64,000 nucleotides of DNA from Paracoccus laeviglucosivorans (GCF_900182695.1 NZ_FXTK01000020.1:1-64000), one strand, 5' to 3'; counted from the first letter of the stretch, positions 9,130 to 18,015 are shown. Notes: generated by a model from the letters alone, not told the origin. Numbers and translations are program-made.

Positions 9130-10359
9130 ATGGTCGTTCAGCCCAAGGACAGTGATATGCAACCCGACATCGCCGCAGGCGCGGTGATCGAACGGGTCGA
9201 GGTTTCGACATTCACCGTCGAGGTGCCGAATTTCGCGCGCAACTACAGCTCGAACGTGGTGGCGGGCTCGATGGTCTATACGCCCGGCGCACTTTACAAG
9301 CGCCCGGTCCTGATGGTGCGCATTCACACCGCCGACGGCCATGTCGGGGAATATGCGAACCTTGCCACCACCGGCAGCTTTGATCAGGCGGTGGTCGCGG
9401 GCCGGATCGCGCTGGGGAACAAATGGCACGAACGCGAACTGATCTGGCGCTCGGCCCGTCGCGCCAGCCGCCCCGGCAACGCCTATGGCCTGTCATTTGT
9501 CGATATTGCGCTGTGGGATCTGGCGGGCAAGGCTTATGGTGCCAGCCTGACCAAGATGCTGGGCGGGCATCGTGACCGCGTGCGGGCCTATGTCTCGTGC
9601 CACAATGGCGACCGGCTGGACAACCTGCCCAACAAGGAAGCCGTCAGCGACTTTTTCCTGAGCCTGAAGGAAAAGGGGTTTTCCGGCTTCAAGATGCATT
9701 CCTGGCACGAAGGCGACAAGTGGGAAGAGGCGGAAAACGTCGCCCATATGCGCAAGACGCTGGGCGAACGGTCCGAACTGATGCTGGACCCGGCCTGCGT
9801 CTTTGACAGCATCCACGACGCGATCTTTGTCGGCCGCGCCTGTCAGGACGCCGGTTTCCGCTGGTTCGAGGATCCGCTGCGTCCGCTGGGCGTCGGCATC
9901 GCCCAACACAAGGCCCTGCGCGAGGCGCTGGACATCGCCATCCTGCAGACCGAACACGTCACCGCCCCCGAAGCCAAGGCCGACTTCTTCCTGAACGGCG
10001 GCACCGATCTGCTGCGCCATGACGTGCATTACGATCTGGGCATCACCGGCGCACTGAAGACGATCCATTTCGCGGAATCCGTCGGCACCACCGTCGAAAT
10101 GCATGGCCCCAGCCCGGTCCACCGTCACCTGATCGCCGCGATGCAGCAGACGGCGATGTATGAAGTCGCCAACGTCTCGCCCGCCATGTCGGACCCGTCG
10201 CCCGCAATCTATACCTGCGGATATTCCGACGATGTGTCCAGCATCGGCTCGGACAGCACGATGTATGTGCCGCAGGGACCGGGCATCGGCGTCGAATACG
10301 ACACCGACCTGATCCGTCGCAATACCGTGGCCAGCCAGACGATCACGCTGAACGACTGA
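9130..10359 (+). CDS. Enolase-superfamily (mandelate racemase-like) sugar-acid dehydratase
   Basis: 409-aa member of the enolase superfamily, mandelate-racemase subgroup. All expected active-site parts are visible: K188-M-H190 on the second barrel strand, Mg ligands D220, E247 and E275, and the D298/H325 catalytic dyad. Such proteins abstract the alpha proton of a sugar acid and usually eliminate water to a 2-keto-3-deoxy acid. The K-x-H pair in place of K-x-K separates it from several characterised dehydratases, so the substrate is open. The ATG at 9130 is preceded by GGAGGAG at good spacing; the upstream GTG at 9079 is not needed. Confidence 0.88.
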   Translation: MVVQPKDSDMQPDIAAGAVIERVEVSTFTVEVPNFARNYSSNVVAGSMVYTPGALYKRPVLMVRIHTADGHVGEYANLATTGSFDQAVVAGRIALGNKWHERELIWRSARRASRPGNAYGLSFVDIALWDLAGKAYGASLTKMLGGHRDRVRAYVSCHNGDRLDNLPNKEAVSDFFLSLKEKGFSGFKMHSWHEGDKWEEAENVAHMRKTLGERSELMLDPACVFDSIHDAIFVGRACQDAGFRWFEDPLRPLGVGIAQHKALREALDIAILQTEHVTAPEAKADFFLNGGTDLLRHDVHYDLGITGALKTIHFAESVGTTVEMHGPSPVHRHLIAAMQQTAMYEVANVSPAMSDPSPAIYTCGYSDDVSSIGSDSTMYVPQGPGIGVEYDTDLIRRNTVASQTITLND

Positions 10360-10366
10360 TCGGCGC

Positions 10367-10393
10367 GCGCGGGCCGCACAGGTCGGCCCGCGC
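10367..10393 (+). terminator. GC hairpin after the dehydratase gene
   Basis: A 9-bp perfect stem GCGCGGGCC / GGCCCGCGC with a 9-nt loop sits in the 63-bp gap before the ABC ATPase gene. It lacks a T-tract, so partial termination or mRNA stabilisation between the enzyme and transporter genes is the likely role. Confidence 0.5.
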
Positions 10394-10422
10394 CAGCCGC
10401 AACCGAATGGGAGGAGAATGGC

Positions 10423-11238
10423 ATGAATGCATTGACCATGCCCGCGCGTCCGCGCGCGACGCCGCATGAACCGGGCACGCCACTGGTCGCCGTCGAAAAC
10501 GTGACGCTGCGCTATCGCACCGAAAAGGCCAAGATCACCGCGACGCGCAATGTCAGCTTCTCGGTCAATAGCGGCGACCGTTTTGTGCTGCTGGGTCCGT
10601 CGGGCTGTGGAAAATCCACGCTGCTGAAAGCCGTGGGCGGCTATCTGACGCCCGAGGAAGGCCGCATCACCGTCGGCGGACGTCAGGTCAAGGCACCGGG
10701 CGCCGACCGCATGATGGTGTTTCAGGAATTCGACCAGCTTCTGCCGTGGAAGACCGTGCTGGGCAACGTCATGTTCCCGCAACTGGTCACCGGCAAGCTG
10801 TCGCCCAAGGAAGCCGAGGCTAAGGCCCGCCATTACATCGAAAAGGTCGGCCTGACCCGCGCCATCGACAATTACCCGCATATGCTGTCGGGCGGCATGA
10901 AACAGCGCGTCTCTATCGCACGCGGCATGGCGATGGAGCCGGACGTGCTGCTGATGGACGAACCCTTTGCCGCGCTGGACGCGCTGACGCGCCGCACCTG
11001 TCAGGACGAATTGCTGCGCCTGTGGGACGAGACGCGCTTTACCGTGCTGTTCGTCACCCATTCCATTGCCGAGGCGATCAAGATCGGCAATCGCATCCTG
11101 CTGCTGTCGCCCCATCCCGGCCGCGTCAAGGCCGAGGTCGAGGGCGTGGATGATGTCAGCGCCGCCGACGGATCGGCCGCGCGGCTGGAACGCGAAATTC
11201 ACGACCTGCTGTTTGCAGACGAACCCGAGGATCACTGA
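10423..11238 (+). CDS. Nitrate/sulfonate/taurine-type ABC transporter ATPase
   Basis: Cytoplasmic ATPase of 271 aa in the NrtD/SsuB/TauB group, with Walker A GPSGCGKST, signature LSGGMKQR, Walker B LLMDEPFAALD and the switch His in FVTHSIAEA. The start follows GGGAGGAGAATGGC. It is the first of three genes (ATPase, permease, binding protein) of a complete importer. Its neighbours are sugar-acid enzymes rather than sulfonate genes, so the importer probably carries a carboxylate. Confidence 0.93.
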   Translation: MNALTMPARPRATPHEPGTPLVAVENVTLRYRTEKAKITATRNVSFSVNSGDRFVLLGPSGCGKSTLLKAVGGYLTPEEGRITVGGRQVKAPGADRMMVFQEFDQLLPWKTVLGNVMFPQLVTGKLSPKEAEAKARHYIEKVGLTRAIDNYPHMLSGGMKQRVSIARGMAMEPDVLLMDEPFAALDALTRRTCQDELLRLWDETRFTVLFVTHSIAEAIKIGNRILLLSPHPGRVKAEVEGVDDVSAADGSAARLEREIHDLLFADEPEDH

Positions 11239-11239
11239 C

Positions 11240-12094
11240 ATGCCCGCCAATATCCTGATGAGGGCCGATCACACGGACCAGACCGACGAAGACCTTGCCA
11301 TTCGGATCAGCCCGCTGCAGGCCCTGTGGCAGAACGGCGCGGTGCGCAAGACCGGCATCCTGCTGGCCCTGCTTGTGATCTGGCAGGTCTATGCCGTGCG
11401 GCTGGACAATCAGCTGCTGTTTCCCACGCTGACCGACACGCTGTCGGCGCTGTGGCGATCGATCGGGGATGGGACGCTGCTGGCGCGCATCGCCGCATCG
11501 CTCAAGGTGCTGCTGATCGGCTATGGCGTGGGTGTGGCGCTGGCATCCGTGCTGACCATCGTCGCGATCAACACCCGTCTGGGCACCGACCTGCTGGAGA
11601 CGCTGACCGCAACCTTTAACCCGCTGCCCGCCATCGCGCTGCTGCCGCTGGCGCTGATCTGGTTCGGTCTGGGCGTCGGGAGCCTTGTGTTCGTGCTGGT
11701 CCATTCGGTCTTGTGGGCCGTGGCGCTGAACACGCATTCGGGCTTTCGCTCGGTGTCGCAGACCTTGCGGATGGTCGGGCAGAATTACGGCCTGCGCGGG
11801 CTGCGCTATGTGTTCCGCATTCTGGTCCCCGCCGCGTTCCCGACAATCCTGACCGGGCTGAAGATCGGCTGGGCCTTTGCATGGCGCACGCTGATCGCTG
11901 CCGAACTGGTCTTTGGCGTCAGTTCGGGTCAGGGCGGCCTAGGCTGGTATATTTTTGAAAACCGCAACGTGCTGGACATTCCGGCGGTGTTCGCGGGGCT
12001 GCTGACCGTCATCGTGATCGGTCTGGTGGTCGAAAACCTGATCTTTCGCACCATCGAACGCCACACCATCCAGAAATGGGGCGTCCAAAGCTGA
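11240..12094 (+). CDS. Nitrate/sulfonate/taurine-type ABC transporter permease
   Basis: Inner-membrane permease of 284 aa of the TauC/SsuC type with about six hydrophobic helices. The EAA-like loop is VSQTLRMVGQNYGLRGLRYVFRI. The ATG at 11240 overlaps the end of the ATPase gene (stop TGA at 11236-11238) with only one base between, so translation is coupled; the frame continues upstream only as shadow. It forms the importer with the ATPase before it and the binding protein after it. Confidence 0.92.
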   Translation: MPANILMRADHTDQTDEDLAIRISPLQALWQNGAVRKTGILLALLVIWQVYAVRLDNQLLFPTLTDTLSALWRSIGDGTLLARIAASLKVLLIGYGVGVALASVLTIVAINTRLGTDLLETLTATFNPLPAIALLPLALIWFGLGVGSLVFVLVHSVLWAVALNTHSGFRSVSQTLRMVGQNYGLRGLRYVFRILVPAAFPTILTGLKIGWAFAWRTLIAAELVFGVSSGQGGLGWYIFENRNVLDIPAVFAGLLTVIVIGLVVENLIFRTIERHTIQKWGVQS

Positions 12095-12125
12095 CCGCTT
12101 TGCGCCATCAAGGGAGAGAGAGACA

Positions 12126-13115
12126 ATGAAATTCGTGATGCGCCTTGCGGCCGTGGCGATTGCGGCGGGCCTGACTTCGGGCGCCGCCGGGGCCGAAGAA
12201 GTCCGCTTTGCCAAACAGTTGCAGGTCAACAACCTGCCTTCGATGTTGGTGGAACACGACAAGCTGTTTGAAAAGCACGCCGCCGCCTTGGGCGAACCTG
12301 ACCTGACCGCGAATTGGCTGACCTTTGCCAATGGCGGTGCGGCGGTCGATGCGATGATTTCCGGCAATGTCGAATTCGTCAGCGTCGGGCTGACCAATTT
12401 CGGGGTGATCTGGGCGCGCACCGGCGGCAAGGTCAAGGGCGTCGCCGGTGTCGGTGGCGTGGCGTTGCCGCTGCTGACGCGCAACCCGGATGTGAAAACG
12501 CTGGATGATTTCAAATCCAGCGACCGCATCGCGGTGCCGACGGTCAAGGTTTCGAACCAGGCGGTGATGCTGTCGATGGCGCTGGCCAAGCTGCACGGCC
12601 CCGAGGCGCGCAACAAGCTGGACGAACAGACCGTGCAGCTGGGCCATTCCGACGCGCTGCAGGCTTTGCTTAATCCGCAGCACGAGGTGAACACCCACTT
12701 CTCGACCCCGCCCTATTCGATCATCGCGATGAAGGATCCGCGCATTCACAAGGTGATGGACAGCAACGAACTGTTCGACGCCCCCCTGAACAGCAACGTG
12801 ATGTTCGCCCAGACCGCCTATCACGACGCCAATCCCGTCGCGGTTCAGGCCATCATCGCGGCCCTGAACGAAGCGAATGCCATGATCGCGGCAGACCCCG
12901 AACGCGCCGCGGAACTGTATCTGCAGATCAGCGGCGACAAGCTGGACAAGCAGGATGTCGTGGCATTGCTGAAGGATCGCGGCACCATCTTTTCGACCAA
13001 GCCACAGGGCACGCTGGAAGTGGTGCAATACATGGCCGATACCGGCCTGATCCCCAAACGTCCCGAAACGCTTCAGGACATGTTCTTTCCCGAAATCCTT
13101 GCCGAAACGAACTGA
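12126..13115 (+). CDS. ABC transporter substrate-binding protein (NMT1/TauA type)
   Basis: 329-aa periplasmic binding protein. The signal peptide runs over about residues 1-23 (ends SGAAGA before EEVRFAKQ). The mature part has the NMT1-like pattern of this family, including LTFANGGAAVDAMISGNVEFVSVGLTNF. The ATG is set by GGGAGAGAGAGAC just upstream. It completes the importer encoded at 10423-12094. The ligand is not predictable; the position between dehydratase and aldolase genes points to a carboxylate or sugar acid. Confidence 0.88.
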   Translation: MKFVMRLAAVAIAAGLTSGAAGAEEVRFAKQLQVNNLPSMLVEHDKLFEKHAAALGEPDLTANWLTFANGGAAVDAMISGNVEFVSVGLTNFGVIWARTGGKVKGVAGVGGVALPLLTRNPDVKTLDDFKSSDRIAVPTVKVSNQAVMLSMALAKLHGPEARNKLDEQTVQLGHSDALQALLNPQHEVNTHFSTPPYSIIAMKDPRIHKVMDSNELFDAPLNSNVMFAQTAYHDANPVAVQAIIAALNEANAMIAADPERAAELYLQISGDKLDKQDVVALLKDRGTIFSTKPQGTLEVVQYMADTGLIPKRPETLQDMFFPEILAETN

Positions 13116-13130
13116 ACAGGAGATTTGACC

Positions 13131-14048
13131 ATGACACTCGACCGTTTGCGCAAGGCGCTGACCGGGATTTCAGGCATCCTTGCGACCCCGTTCGACGCGA
13201 ATGACGAACTGGACATGCCGCGCCTGAAGCCGGTGGTCGATCGGGCGGTGAATGCGGGCGTGCATATTCTGGTGTCGAACGGCAATACCGGCGAATTCTA
13301 TGCCCTGACCACGGATGAGGCCGAGCGCGCCGTGACCGCCGCCGCCCAGCAGATCGCGGGCCGTGTGCCCCTGCTGGCCGGGATCGGGCGGTCGATCAAG
13401 GATGCCTGCCGTCTGGCCGCCACCTCGGCCAAGGCGGGCGCGGATGCGCTGATGATCCACCAGCCGCCGGATCCCTTTGTCGCGCCGCGCGGGATCGAAG
13501 ATTACGTCAAACGCGTGCATGACGCCTCGGGCGGGCTGCCGATGGTGCTTTACCTGCGCAATGACGCGATCGGCCTTAAGGCGATCCAGTCCATCTGCGC
13601 ACTGGACGGCGTGGTCGGCGTGAAATGGGCCACGCCCAATCCGATGAAGCTGGCCGAGGCGATCCAGAACACCGACCCCTCGATCGTCTGGGTCGGCGGA
13701 TTGGCCGAGACCTGGGCACCGCCGCTTTATGCCGTGGGCGCGCGCGGCTTTACCTCGGGGCTGATCAACGTCTGGCCCGAACATTCGGTGGCAATCCACG
13801 CCGCGTTGGACAAGGGCGATTATGTCGCCGCAGCCGCCCTGATCCGGCGCATGAGCGCCTTTGAGGAAGTCCGGGCCGAGGAAATGAACGGCACCAACGT
13901 CACCGGCGTGAAAGCTGCGCTGGCGATGCTGGGCAACGATTGCGGCCATGCCCGCCCCCCTGCGGCATGGCCGTTGACGGCGGCGCAATCGGCCCGGATC
14001 GAAAAACTGCTGCGGGACGAAAAGCTGATCGACAGCAAGGCCGCATAA
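13131..14048 (+). CDS. Dihydrodipicolinate synthase (DapA) family aldolase/dehydratase
   Basis: 305-aa class I TIM-barrel enzyme of the DapA/N-acetylneuraminate lyase superfamily. The Schiff-base lysine is K165 in GVKWAT, and the conserved tyrosine is Y141 in VLYLRND. The YxRND-type stretch resembles 5-dehydro-4-deoxyglucarate dehydratase more than true DapA, which has YNVP. Together with the UxaA-type and enolase-type dehydratases this suggests processing of a 2-keto-3-deoxy sugar acid. ATG 13131 is preceded by AGGAGA. It ends the rightward operon, followed by a strong hairpin at 14055-14085. Confidence 0.85.
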   Translation: MTLDRLRKALTGISGILATPFDANDELDMPRLKPVVDRAVNAGVHILVSNGNTGEFYALTTDEAERAVTAAAQQIAGRVPLLAGIGRSIKDACRLAATSAKAGADALMIHQPPDPFVAPRGIEDYVKRVHDASGGLPMVLYLRNDAIGLKAIQSICALDGVVGVKWATPNPMKLAEAIQNTDPSIVWVGGLAETWAPPLYAVGARGFTSGLINVWPEHSVAIHAALDKGDYVAAAALIRRMSAFEEVRAEEMNGTNVTGVKAALAMLGNDCGHARPPAAWPLTAAQSARIEKLLRDEKLIDSKAA

Positions 14049-14054
14049 TCACCC

Positions 14055-14085
14055 GCAAGGACGGGCCGGTCGCGCCCGTCCTTGC
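14055..14085. terminator. Bidirectional terminator-like hairpin
   Basis: A 12-bp perfect inverted repeat (GCAAGGACGGGC / GCCCGTCCTTGC, 7-nt loop) lies between two convergent genes, the DapA-fold enzyme and the crotonase-fold protein. The placement is typical of a shared terminator, although no long T-run follows on either strand. Confidence 0.7.
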
Positions 14086-14125
14086 CCACCGCCTTGCGGC
14101 GGGACTATTGGCCCACGCCTTGGGC

Positions 14126-14842
14126 TCAGGACCGGGCCGGGGCGGCGGCGCCCATGGTTCTGGCGGCCAGTTCCCGTTCAAGATCATAGCTTTGCCACAA
14201 TGACTGACCGTCTTGCGCATTCATGCACGCCTTGAGTTCGGCGCGCAGCCTGCCGCGGATCAGTTGCGACATGCGCAGGGCCATGTCCAGCGCCTGCGCC
14301 AGAACCTGATCGGCGGTCGGACCCATGGCCTGCACCAGCCCGATCTGATGGGCGCGTTCGCCCGAGATCGGCTCTCCGGTCAGGACCATGGCCCGCGCTT
14401 CGGCCTGTCCCAGAACTTCCCGCGCGATGCGATAGCCGCCGATGGCCCCGACCTTGATTTCGGGCAGACCAAGGCGGGCGTCAGGCGTGGCCAGCCGGAT
14501 GTCGCAGGCACATGCCAGCATGAACCCCGACCCCATCGCGGCACCGTGCAGCGCCGCAACCGCGATGATCGGGGATTCCCGGACCGCCCGCAGCGCATCG
14601 CGCACCGCAGCCGTGCCGAGCAGCGTTTCATCGGGCGAAAGCACGGCAAATTCGCGGAAATCGTTTCCGGCGCAAAAATGCCGCTGGGGCAGCCCGGTAA
14701 AGACCATGGCACCGATGCCTTCGCGCTCCAGCCCGGCGATCAGCGGCGGCAATGCGCGCCACCGATCGAATGTGACGGCGTTGACGGGGGGATTGTCCAG
14801 ATGAATGACCGCCACCTGATCCCGGCGTTCGACCCGGAACAT
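14126..14842 (-). CDS. Enoyl-CoA hydratase/isomerase (crotonase) family protein, distal copy
   Basis: 238-aa crotonase-fold protein acting on acyl-CoA. The oxyanion-hole segment is HFCAGNDFREF and the second block is MGSGFMLACACDIRLATPDARLGLPEIKVGAIGG. The glutamate of the LPEI block is present. The first catalytic glutamate of true hydratases (GGGCELA type) is replaced here by methionine, so simple hydration is doubtful and an isomerase, hydrolase or C-C-cleaving role is possible. The start overlaps the preceding crotonase gene as TGATG. It is the last gene of the TetR-led operon. Confidence 0.85.
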   Translation of the reverse strand: MFRVERRDQVAVIHLDNPPVNAVTFDRWRALPPLIAGLEREGIGAMVFTGLPQRHFCAGNDFREFAVLSPDETLLGTAAVRDALRAVRESPIIAVAALHGAAMGSGFMLACACDIRLATPDARLGLPEIKVGAIGGYRIAREVLGQAEARAMVLTGEPISGERAHQIGLVQAMGPTADQVLAQALDMALRMSQLIRGRLRAELKACMNAQDGQSLWQSYDLERELAARTMGAAAPARS

Positions 14843-15615
14843 CAGCGCACCGCATAGGCGGGCTGGCGTTTCTCAAGAAAGGCCAGCGCCCCTTCGCGGG
14901 CCTCATCGGTGCGGCGGACGGCGGCGGTCAGGGTGCATTCGAATTCGTAGCCCTCCTTCAGGTTCATCGCCTCGGTCACGTTCAGCCCGCGCTTGGCCAG
15001 ACGGATCGCAGGCGGACTTTTCGAGGCGATCTCCTCGGCCAGTGCCATGGCGGTGGGCAGCACCTGATCGGGCGGCACGACCTGATCGACGATATGGGCG
15101 CGCAGCGCCTGATCGGCGGGGATGCGGCGCCCGGTATACATCATCAGCCGCGTCATCCCCTGACCGGCCAGCCGCATGACATGGCGCGACCCGCCCAGAA
15201 CGCCCACATCGATTTCCGGCAGGGCAAAGACCGCGCGTTCGGATGCGATGCGGATGTCGCAAAGCGAGGCCAGCACGATCCCCGTCCCCACCGCGCCGCC
15301 ATTGATCGCGGCGATGATCGGAATCGGGCAATCGTAAAGCGCGTTGAAGGTCAGCCGGACATGCGCGAGGTATTCGGTGGCATTGTCAAAATCCAGATCG
15401 ACGAAATCGCTGACCTCATTGCCGCCGCAAAAGACGCGGCCCGCGCCGGTCAGCACGGCCACGCGCATTGCGGGATCCTCGCCTAGACGATGGAAGGTGC
15501 GGCGCAATTCGTCATAGACCGCAAGGCTGACGGCATTGGCGGGGGCGCGGTCGATGGTGACGACCGCAAGGCCGCGATCGACGCTGACTTTCACGAACTT
15601 GTTTTCGTAGGTCAT
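14842..15615 (-). CDS. Enoyl-CoA hydratase/isomerase (crotonase) family protein, proximal copy
   Basis: 257-aa crotonase-fold protein. The oxyanion-hole motif is VFCGGNEVSDF and the core block is GTGIVLASLCDIRIASERAVFALPEIDVGVLGG. The LPEI glutamate is kept, but the other hydratase glutamate position is valine. Its length matches BadK-like cyclohexene-carboxyl-CoA hydratases, but identity at that level cannot be judged by eye. It is a paralogue of the next gene, and the pair may catalyse successive steps on the CoA ester made by the ligase at 20136-21755. Confidence 0.85.
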   Translation of the reverse strand: MTYENKFVKVSVDRGLAVVTIDRAPANAVSLAVYDELRRTFHRLGEDPAMRVAVLTGAGRVFCGGNEVSDFVDLDFDNATEYLAHVRLTFNALYDCPIPIIAAINGGAVGTGIVLASLCDIRIASERAVFALPEIDVGVLGGSRHVMRLAGQGMTRLMMYTGRRIPADQALRAHIVDQVVPPDQVLPTAMALAEEIASKSPPAIRLAKRGLNVTEAMNLKEGYEFECTLTAAVRRTDEAREGALAFLEKRQPAYAVR

Positions 15616-15627
15616 GGATGTCTCCGT

Positions 15628-16326
15628 TCAGTGTCCCAGATAGCTTGCTTCCACGGCACCGCTTTTCAGCACCGTGCTTGCCGGTCCTTCGACCTCGGCG
15701 CGGCCGCCCTGCAGCACGACCGCCCATTCCCCGACCGTCTCGGCCAGCGTCATGTTCTGTTCGACCAGCAGGATCGCGACGCCGCTTTCGGAAATGCGTT
15801 GCACCGCCTCGGCGACCTGCGCCACGGCCTTGGGCGCAAGGCCCTGACTGGGTTCGTCCAGGATCAGCAGGCGCGGACGCGACATCAGCGCGCGCGCCAA
15901 GGCCAGCATCTGCTGTTCACCGCCCGACAAAAGCCCGGCGGTCTGGCGGCGGCGGTCGGCCAGAATGGGAAACAGCGCCTCGACCTGCTCAAGATCAGAG
16001 GGGCCGGGTTCACCGCGCAGATAGGCGCCCAGCCGCAAATTGTCGCGCACGGTCATGTCGGGAAAGACCTGCCGCCCCTCGGGGACCAGCGCGATGCCGC
16101 GCCGCACACGCTGGGCCGGGCTAAGGCAGGTGATGTCATGCCCGTCAAGGCGGATGCCGCCGCTCCAGACCGGGATCAGGCCGGTGATGGCGCGGCACAG
16201 GGTGGTCTTGCCAACGCCGTTCGCGCCCATGACGACGGTGGGACGGCCCGGCATGGCGGTCAGGTCCAGCCCGTGCAGCACCGCCATCCGTCCATAACCG
16301 GCACGCAGATCGCTGATCTCAAGCAT
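15628..16326 (-). CDS. livF: Branched-chain amino acid-type ABC transporter ATPase LivF
   Basis: 232-aa LivF-type ATPase with Walker A GANGVGKTT, signature LSGGEQQMLA, Walker B LLILDEPSQGLAP and the LivF-typical RVRRGIALVPEGRQVFPDMTV stretch. It overlaps the LivG stop by 8 bp. In this operon the Liv-type system is linked to a CoA ligase and crotonases, so the cargo is more likely an aromatic or alicyclic carboxylate than leucine. Confidence 0.93.
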   Translation of the reverse strand: MLEISDLRAGYGRMAVLHGLDLTAMPGRPTVVMGANGVGKTTLCRAITGLIPVWSGGIRLDGHDITCLSPAQRVRRGIALVPEGRQVFPDMTVRDNLRLGAYLRGEPGPSDLEQVEALFPILADRRRQTAGLLSGGEQQMLALARALMSRPRLLILDEPSQGLAPKAVAQVAEAVQRISESGVAILLVEQNMTLAETVGEWAVVLQGGRAEVEGPASTVLKSGAVEASYLGH

Positions 16327-17029
16327 GTTCGGCGCTCCTGCCCAGATAGACGTCGATGACCTGCGGATTGGCGCGGCATTCGGCGGGCGTGCCCTGAAAC
16401 AGCAGCCGCCCCCGGTCCAGCACGGCCACGCGATGCGACAGCGCCATCAGGAAACGGACGTTGTGTTCGATCAGCAGCACGGTGACGCCGCGCCCGTTCC
16501 AGTCGCGGATCAACTGCGCCAGACGATCCACCTCGGCCCCGGTCAGGCCGACGGCGGGTTCGTCCAGCAGCAGCAGGCGCGGGCGCAGCGACAAAGCCAG
16601 CGCGATGCCCAGATGGCGCAGGGTCGCATAGTTCAGATCGCCCGCCGGGCGGTCCAGCACCGGTTCCAGATGAAATGCCGCGATCAGTTCATCGGTGGGC
16701 GGCGCGCTGGCCGCCGCGATCCCCGCGATGCGCAGGTTTTCCCGCACCGTCAGCCCCAGAAAGGCCCGCGTCTGCTGGAAGGTGCGCACGATGCCGCGCC
16801 GCACCGCCTGATCAATGGGCCAAGGCCCGCCCGCCTCGTCCGCAAAGGTGATGCTGCCTTCGGTCGGCGCGATCAGCCCCGAGATCATGTTGACCAGCGT
16901 GGTCTTGCCCGCGCCGTTCGGCCCCAGCAGCCCGAAGATCTGGCCCTGTTCCACCGTCAGGCTGACATCGCTGACGGCGCGCAGGCCACCGAAGCGGACA
17001 CCAAGGTTGTGAAGGGACAGCAGGCTCAT
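16319..17029 (-). CDS. livG: Branched-chain amino acid-type ABC transporter ATPase LivG
   Basis: 236-aa LivG-type ATPase starting MSLLSLHNLGVRFGGLRAVSDV, with Walker A GPNGAGKTT and Walker B LLLLDEPAVGLTGAE. The usual signature is altered: the position before Walker B reads NYATLRHLGIALAL instead of the common LSYGQQR form, a loosening often seen in this subfamily. The ATG at 17029 overlaps the LivM stop (ATGA). The longer open frame upstream is a shadow of livM. Confidence 0.92.
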   Translation of the reverse strand: MSLLSLHNLGVRFGGLRAVSDVSLTVEQGQIFGLLGPNGAGKTTLVNMISGLIAPTEGSITFADEAGGPWPIDQAVRRGIVRTFQQTRAFLGLTVRENLRIAGIAAASAPPTDELIAAFHLEPVLDRPAGDLNYATLRHLGIALALSLRPRLLLLDEPAVGLTGAEVDRLAQLIRDWNGRGVTVLLIEHNVRFLMALSHRVAVLDRGRLLFQGTPAECRANPQVIDVYLGRSAEHA

Positions 17030-18015
17030 CTTACGCCCTCTTTGGTGGGGGAAAGCTTGCGCGTGGCGGGTCTGCGCAGGACCGCTGCCCCGCGCTGGAT
17101 CAGCCCGGCAAAGCCCTTGGGCGCAAACAGGATAAAGACCAGCAGCAGCACCCCATAGGCCAACATGCTGTAGCCCGAGGCCATGCGCAGCGCCTCGGGC
17201 AGCGCGGTCAGCAACGCAGCGCCAAGGATCGGCCCCCAAAGCGTGCCCATGCCGCCGACCACGACCAGCGCGACCAGCTGGAACCCGGTGCCAAGGACGG
17301 TAAAGCTTTCCGGCGCGACAAAGTTGTTGATCGCGGCGAACAGCGCCCCGGCCAGCCCGGTGAAAAACCCGCTGAAGATAAAGGCCGACAGCCGTGCCCG
17401 CGAAATGCCGATGCCAAGCGCCTGCGCCAGCGTCATATCCTCGCGCACCGCGATGCAGGCGGCCCCAAGGCGTGAGCGGACAAAGACCTGCGCCGCCAGA
17501 AACGTGACCAGCAGCAGCGCCAGCGCAAGGCAGGTGTTCCACAGGTTCTGGTCGATGGGCAGCCATGACGGCACGCCCGGTCCGGGAATGCCCGCAAAGC
17601 CAAGGACGCCGCCGGTCAACCCGCTGGCCACCAGAAACATCTGGTGCCCGATCAGACCGATGCCCAGCGTCAGCACGGCGAAGTAAAGCCCCCGCGTGCG
17701 GAATGCGATCAGCGCCACGACCATCGCCACGCCTGCCGTGACCAGCCCCGCGACCGGCAGCGCCAGCCAGAAGCCGGCACCGGCCCGCGTGGTCATGATG
17801 GCGCCCGTATAGGCACCTAATCCGAACAGCGCGCCATGCGCGAGGGACAGATAGCCTGTATAGCCCAGCAGCACGTCGAATGACACCGCAAGGCTGGCGA
17901 ATATCGCCCACAGGATGACGACATATAGCAGGTAATCGTTCATCTGCGTGGCCACCGCCACCGCTGCCGCGAATGCAACCGCCGAGATCAGCGCGATATG
18001 GGGAATGCGTGCCAT
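17026..18015 (-). CDS. livM: Branched-chain amino acid-type ABC transporter permease LivM
   Basis: 329-aa LivM-type permease with multiple hydrophobic helices and the family stretch GYTGYLSLAHGALFGLGAYTGA. The C-terminal part includes FTGLAGALFAAINNFVAPESF and VVVGGMGTLWGPILGAALLTALPEALR. The ATG at 18015 overlaps the LivH stop as TGATG. It forms the channel with LivH. Confidence 0.92.
   Translation of the reverse strand: MARIPHIALISAVAFAAAVAVATQMNDYLLYVVILWAIFASLAVSFDVLLGYTGYLSLAHGALFGLGAYTGAIMTTRAGAGFWLALPVAGLVTAGVAMVVALIAFRTRGLYFAVLTLGIGLIGHQMFLVASGLTGGVLGFAGIPGPGVPSWLPIDQNLWNTCLALALLLVTFLAAQVFVRSRLGAACIAVREDMTLAQALGIGISRARLSAFIFSGFFTGLAGALFAAINNFVAPESFTVLGTGFQLVALVVVGGMGTLWGPILGAALLTALPEALRMASGYSMLAYGVLLLVFILFAPKGFAGLIQRGAAVLRRPATRKLSPTKEGVR

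Noticed and set aside
9493..11250. 585-codon leftward open frame
   Set aside because: It covers parts of two real rightward genes and their gap, which a true gene would not.
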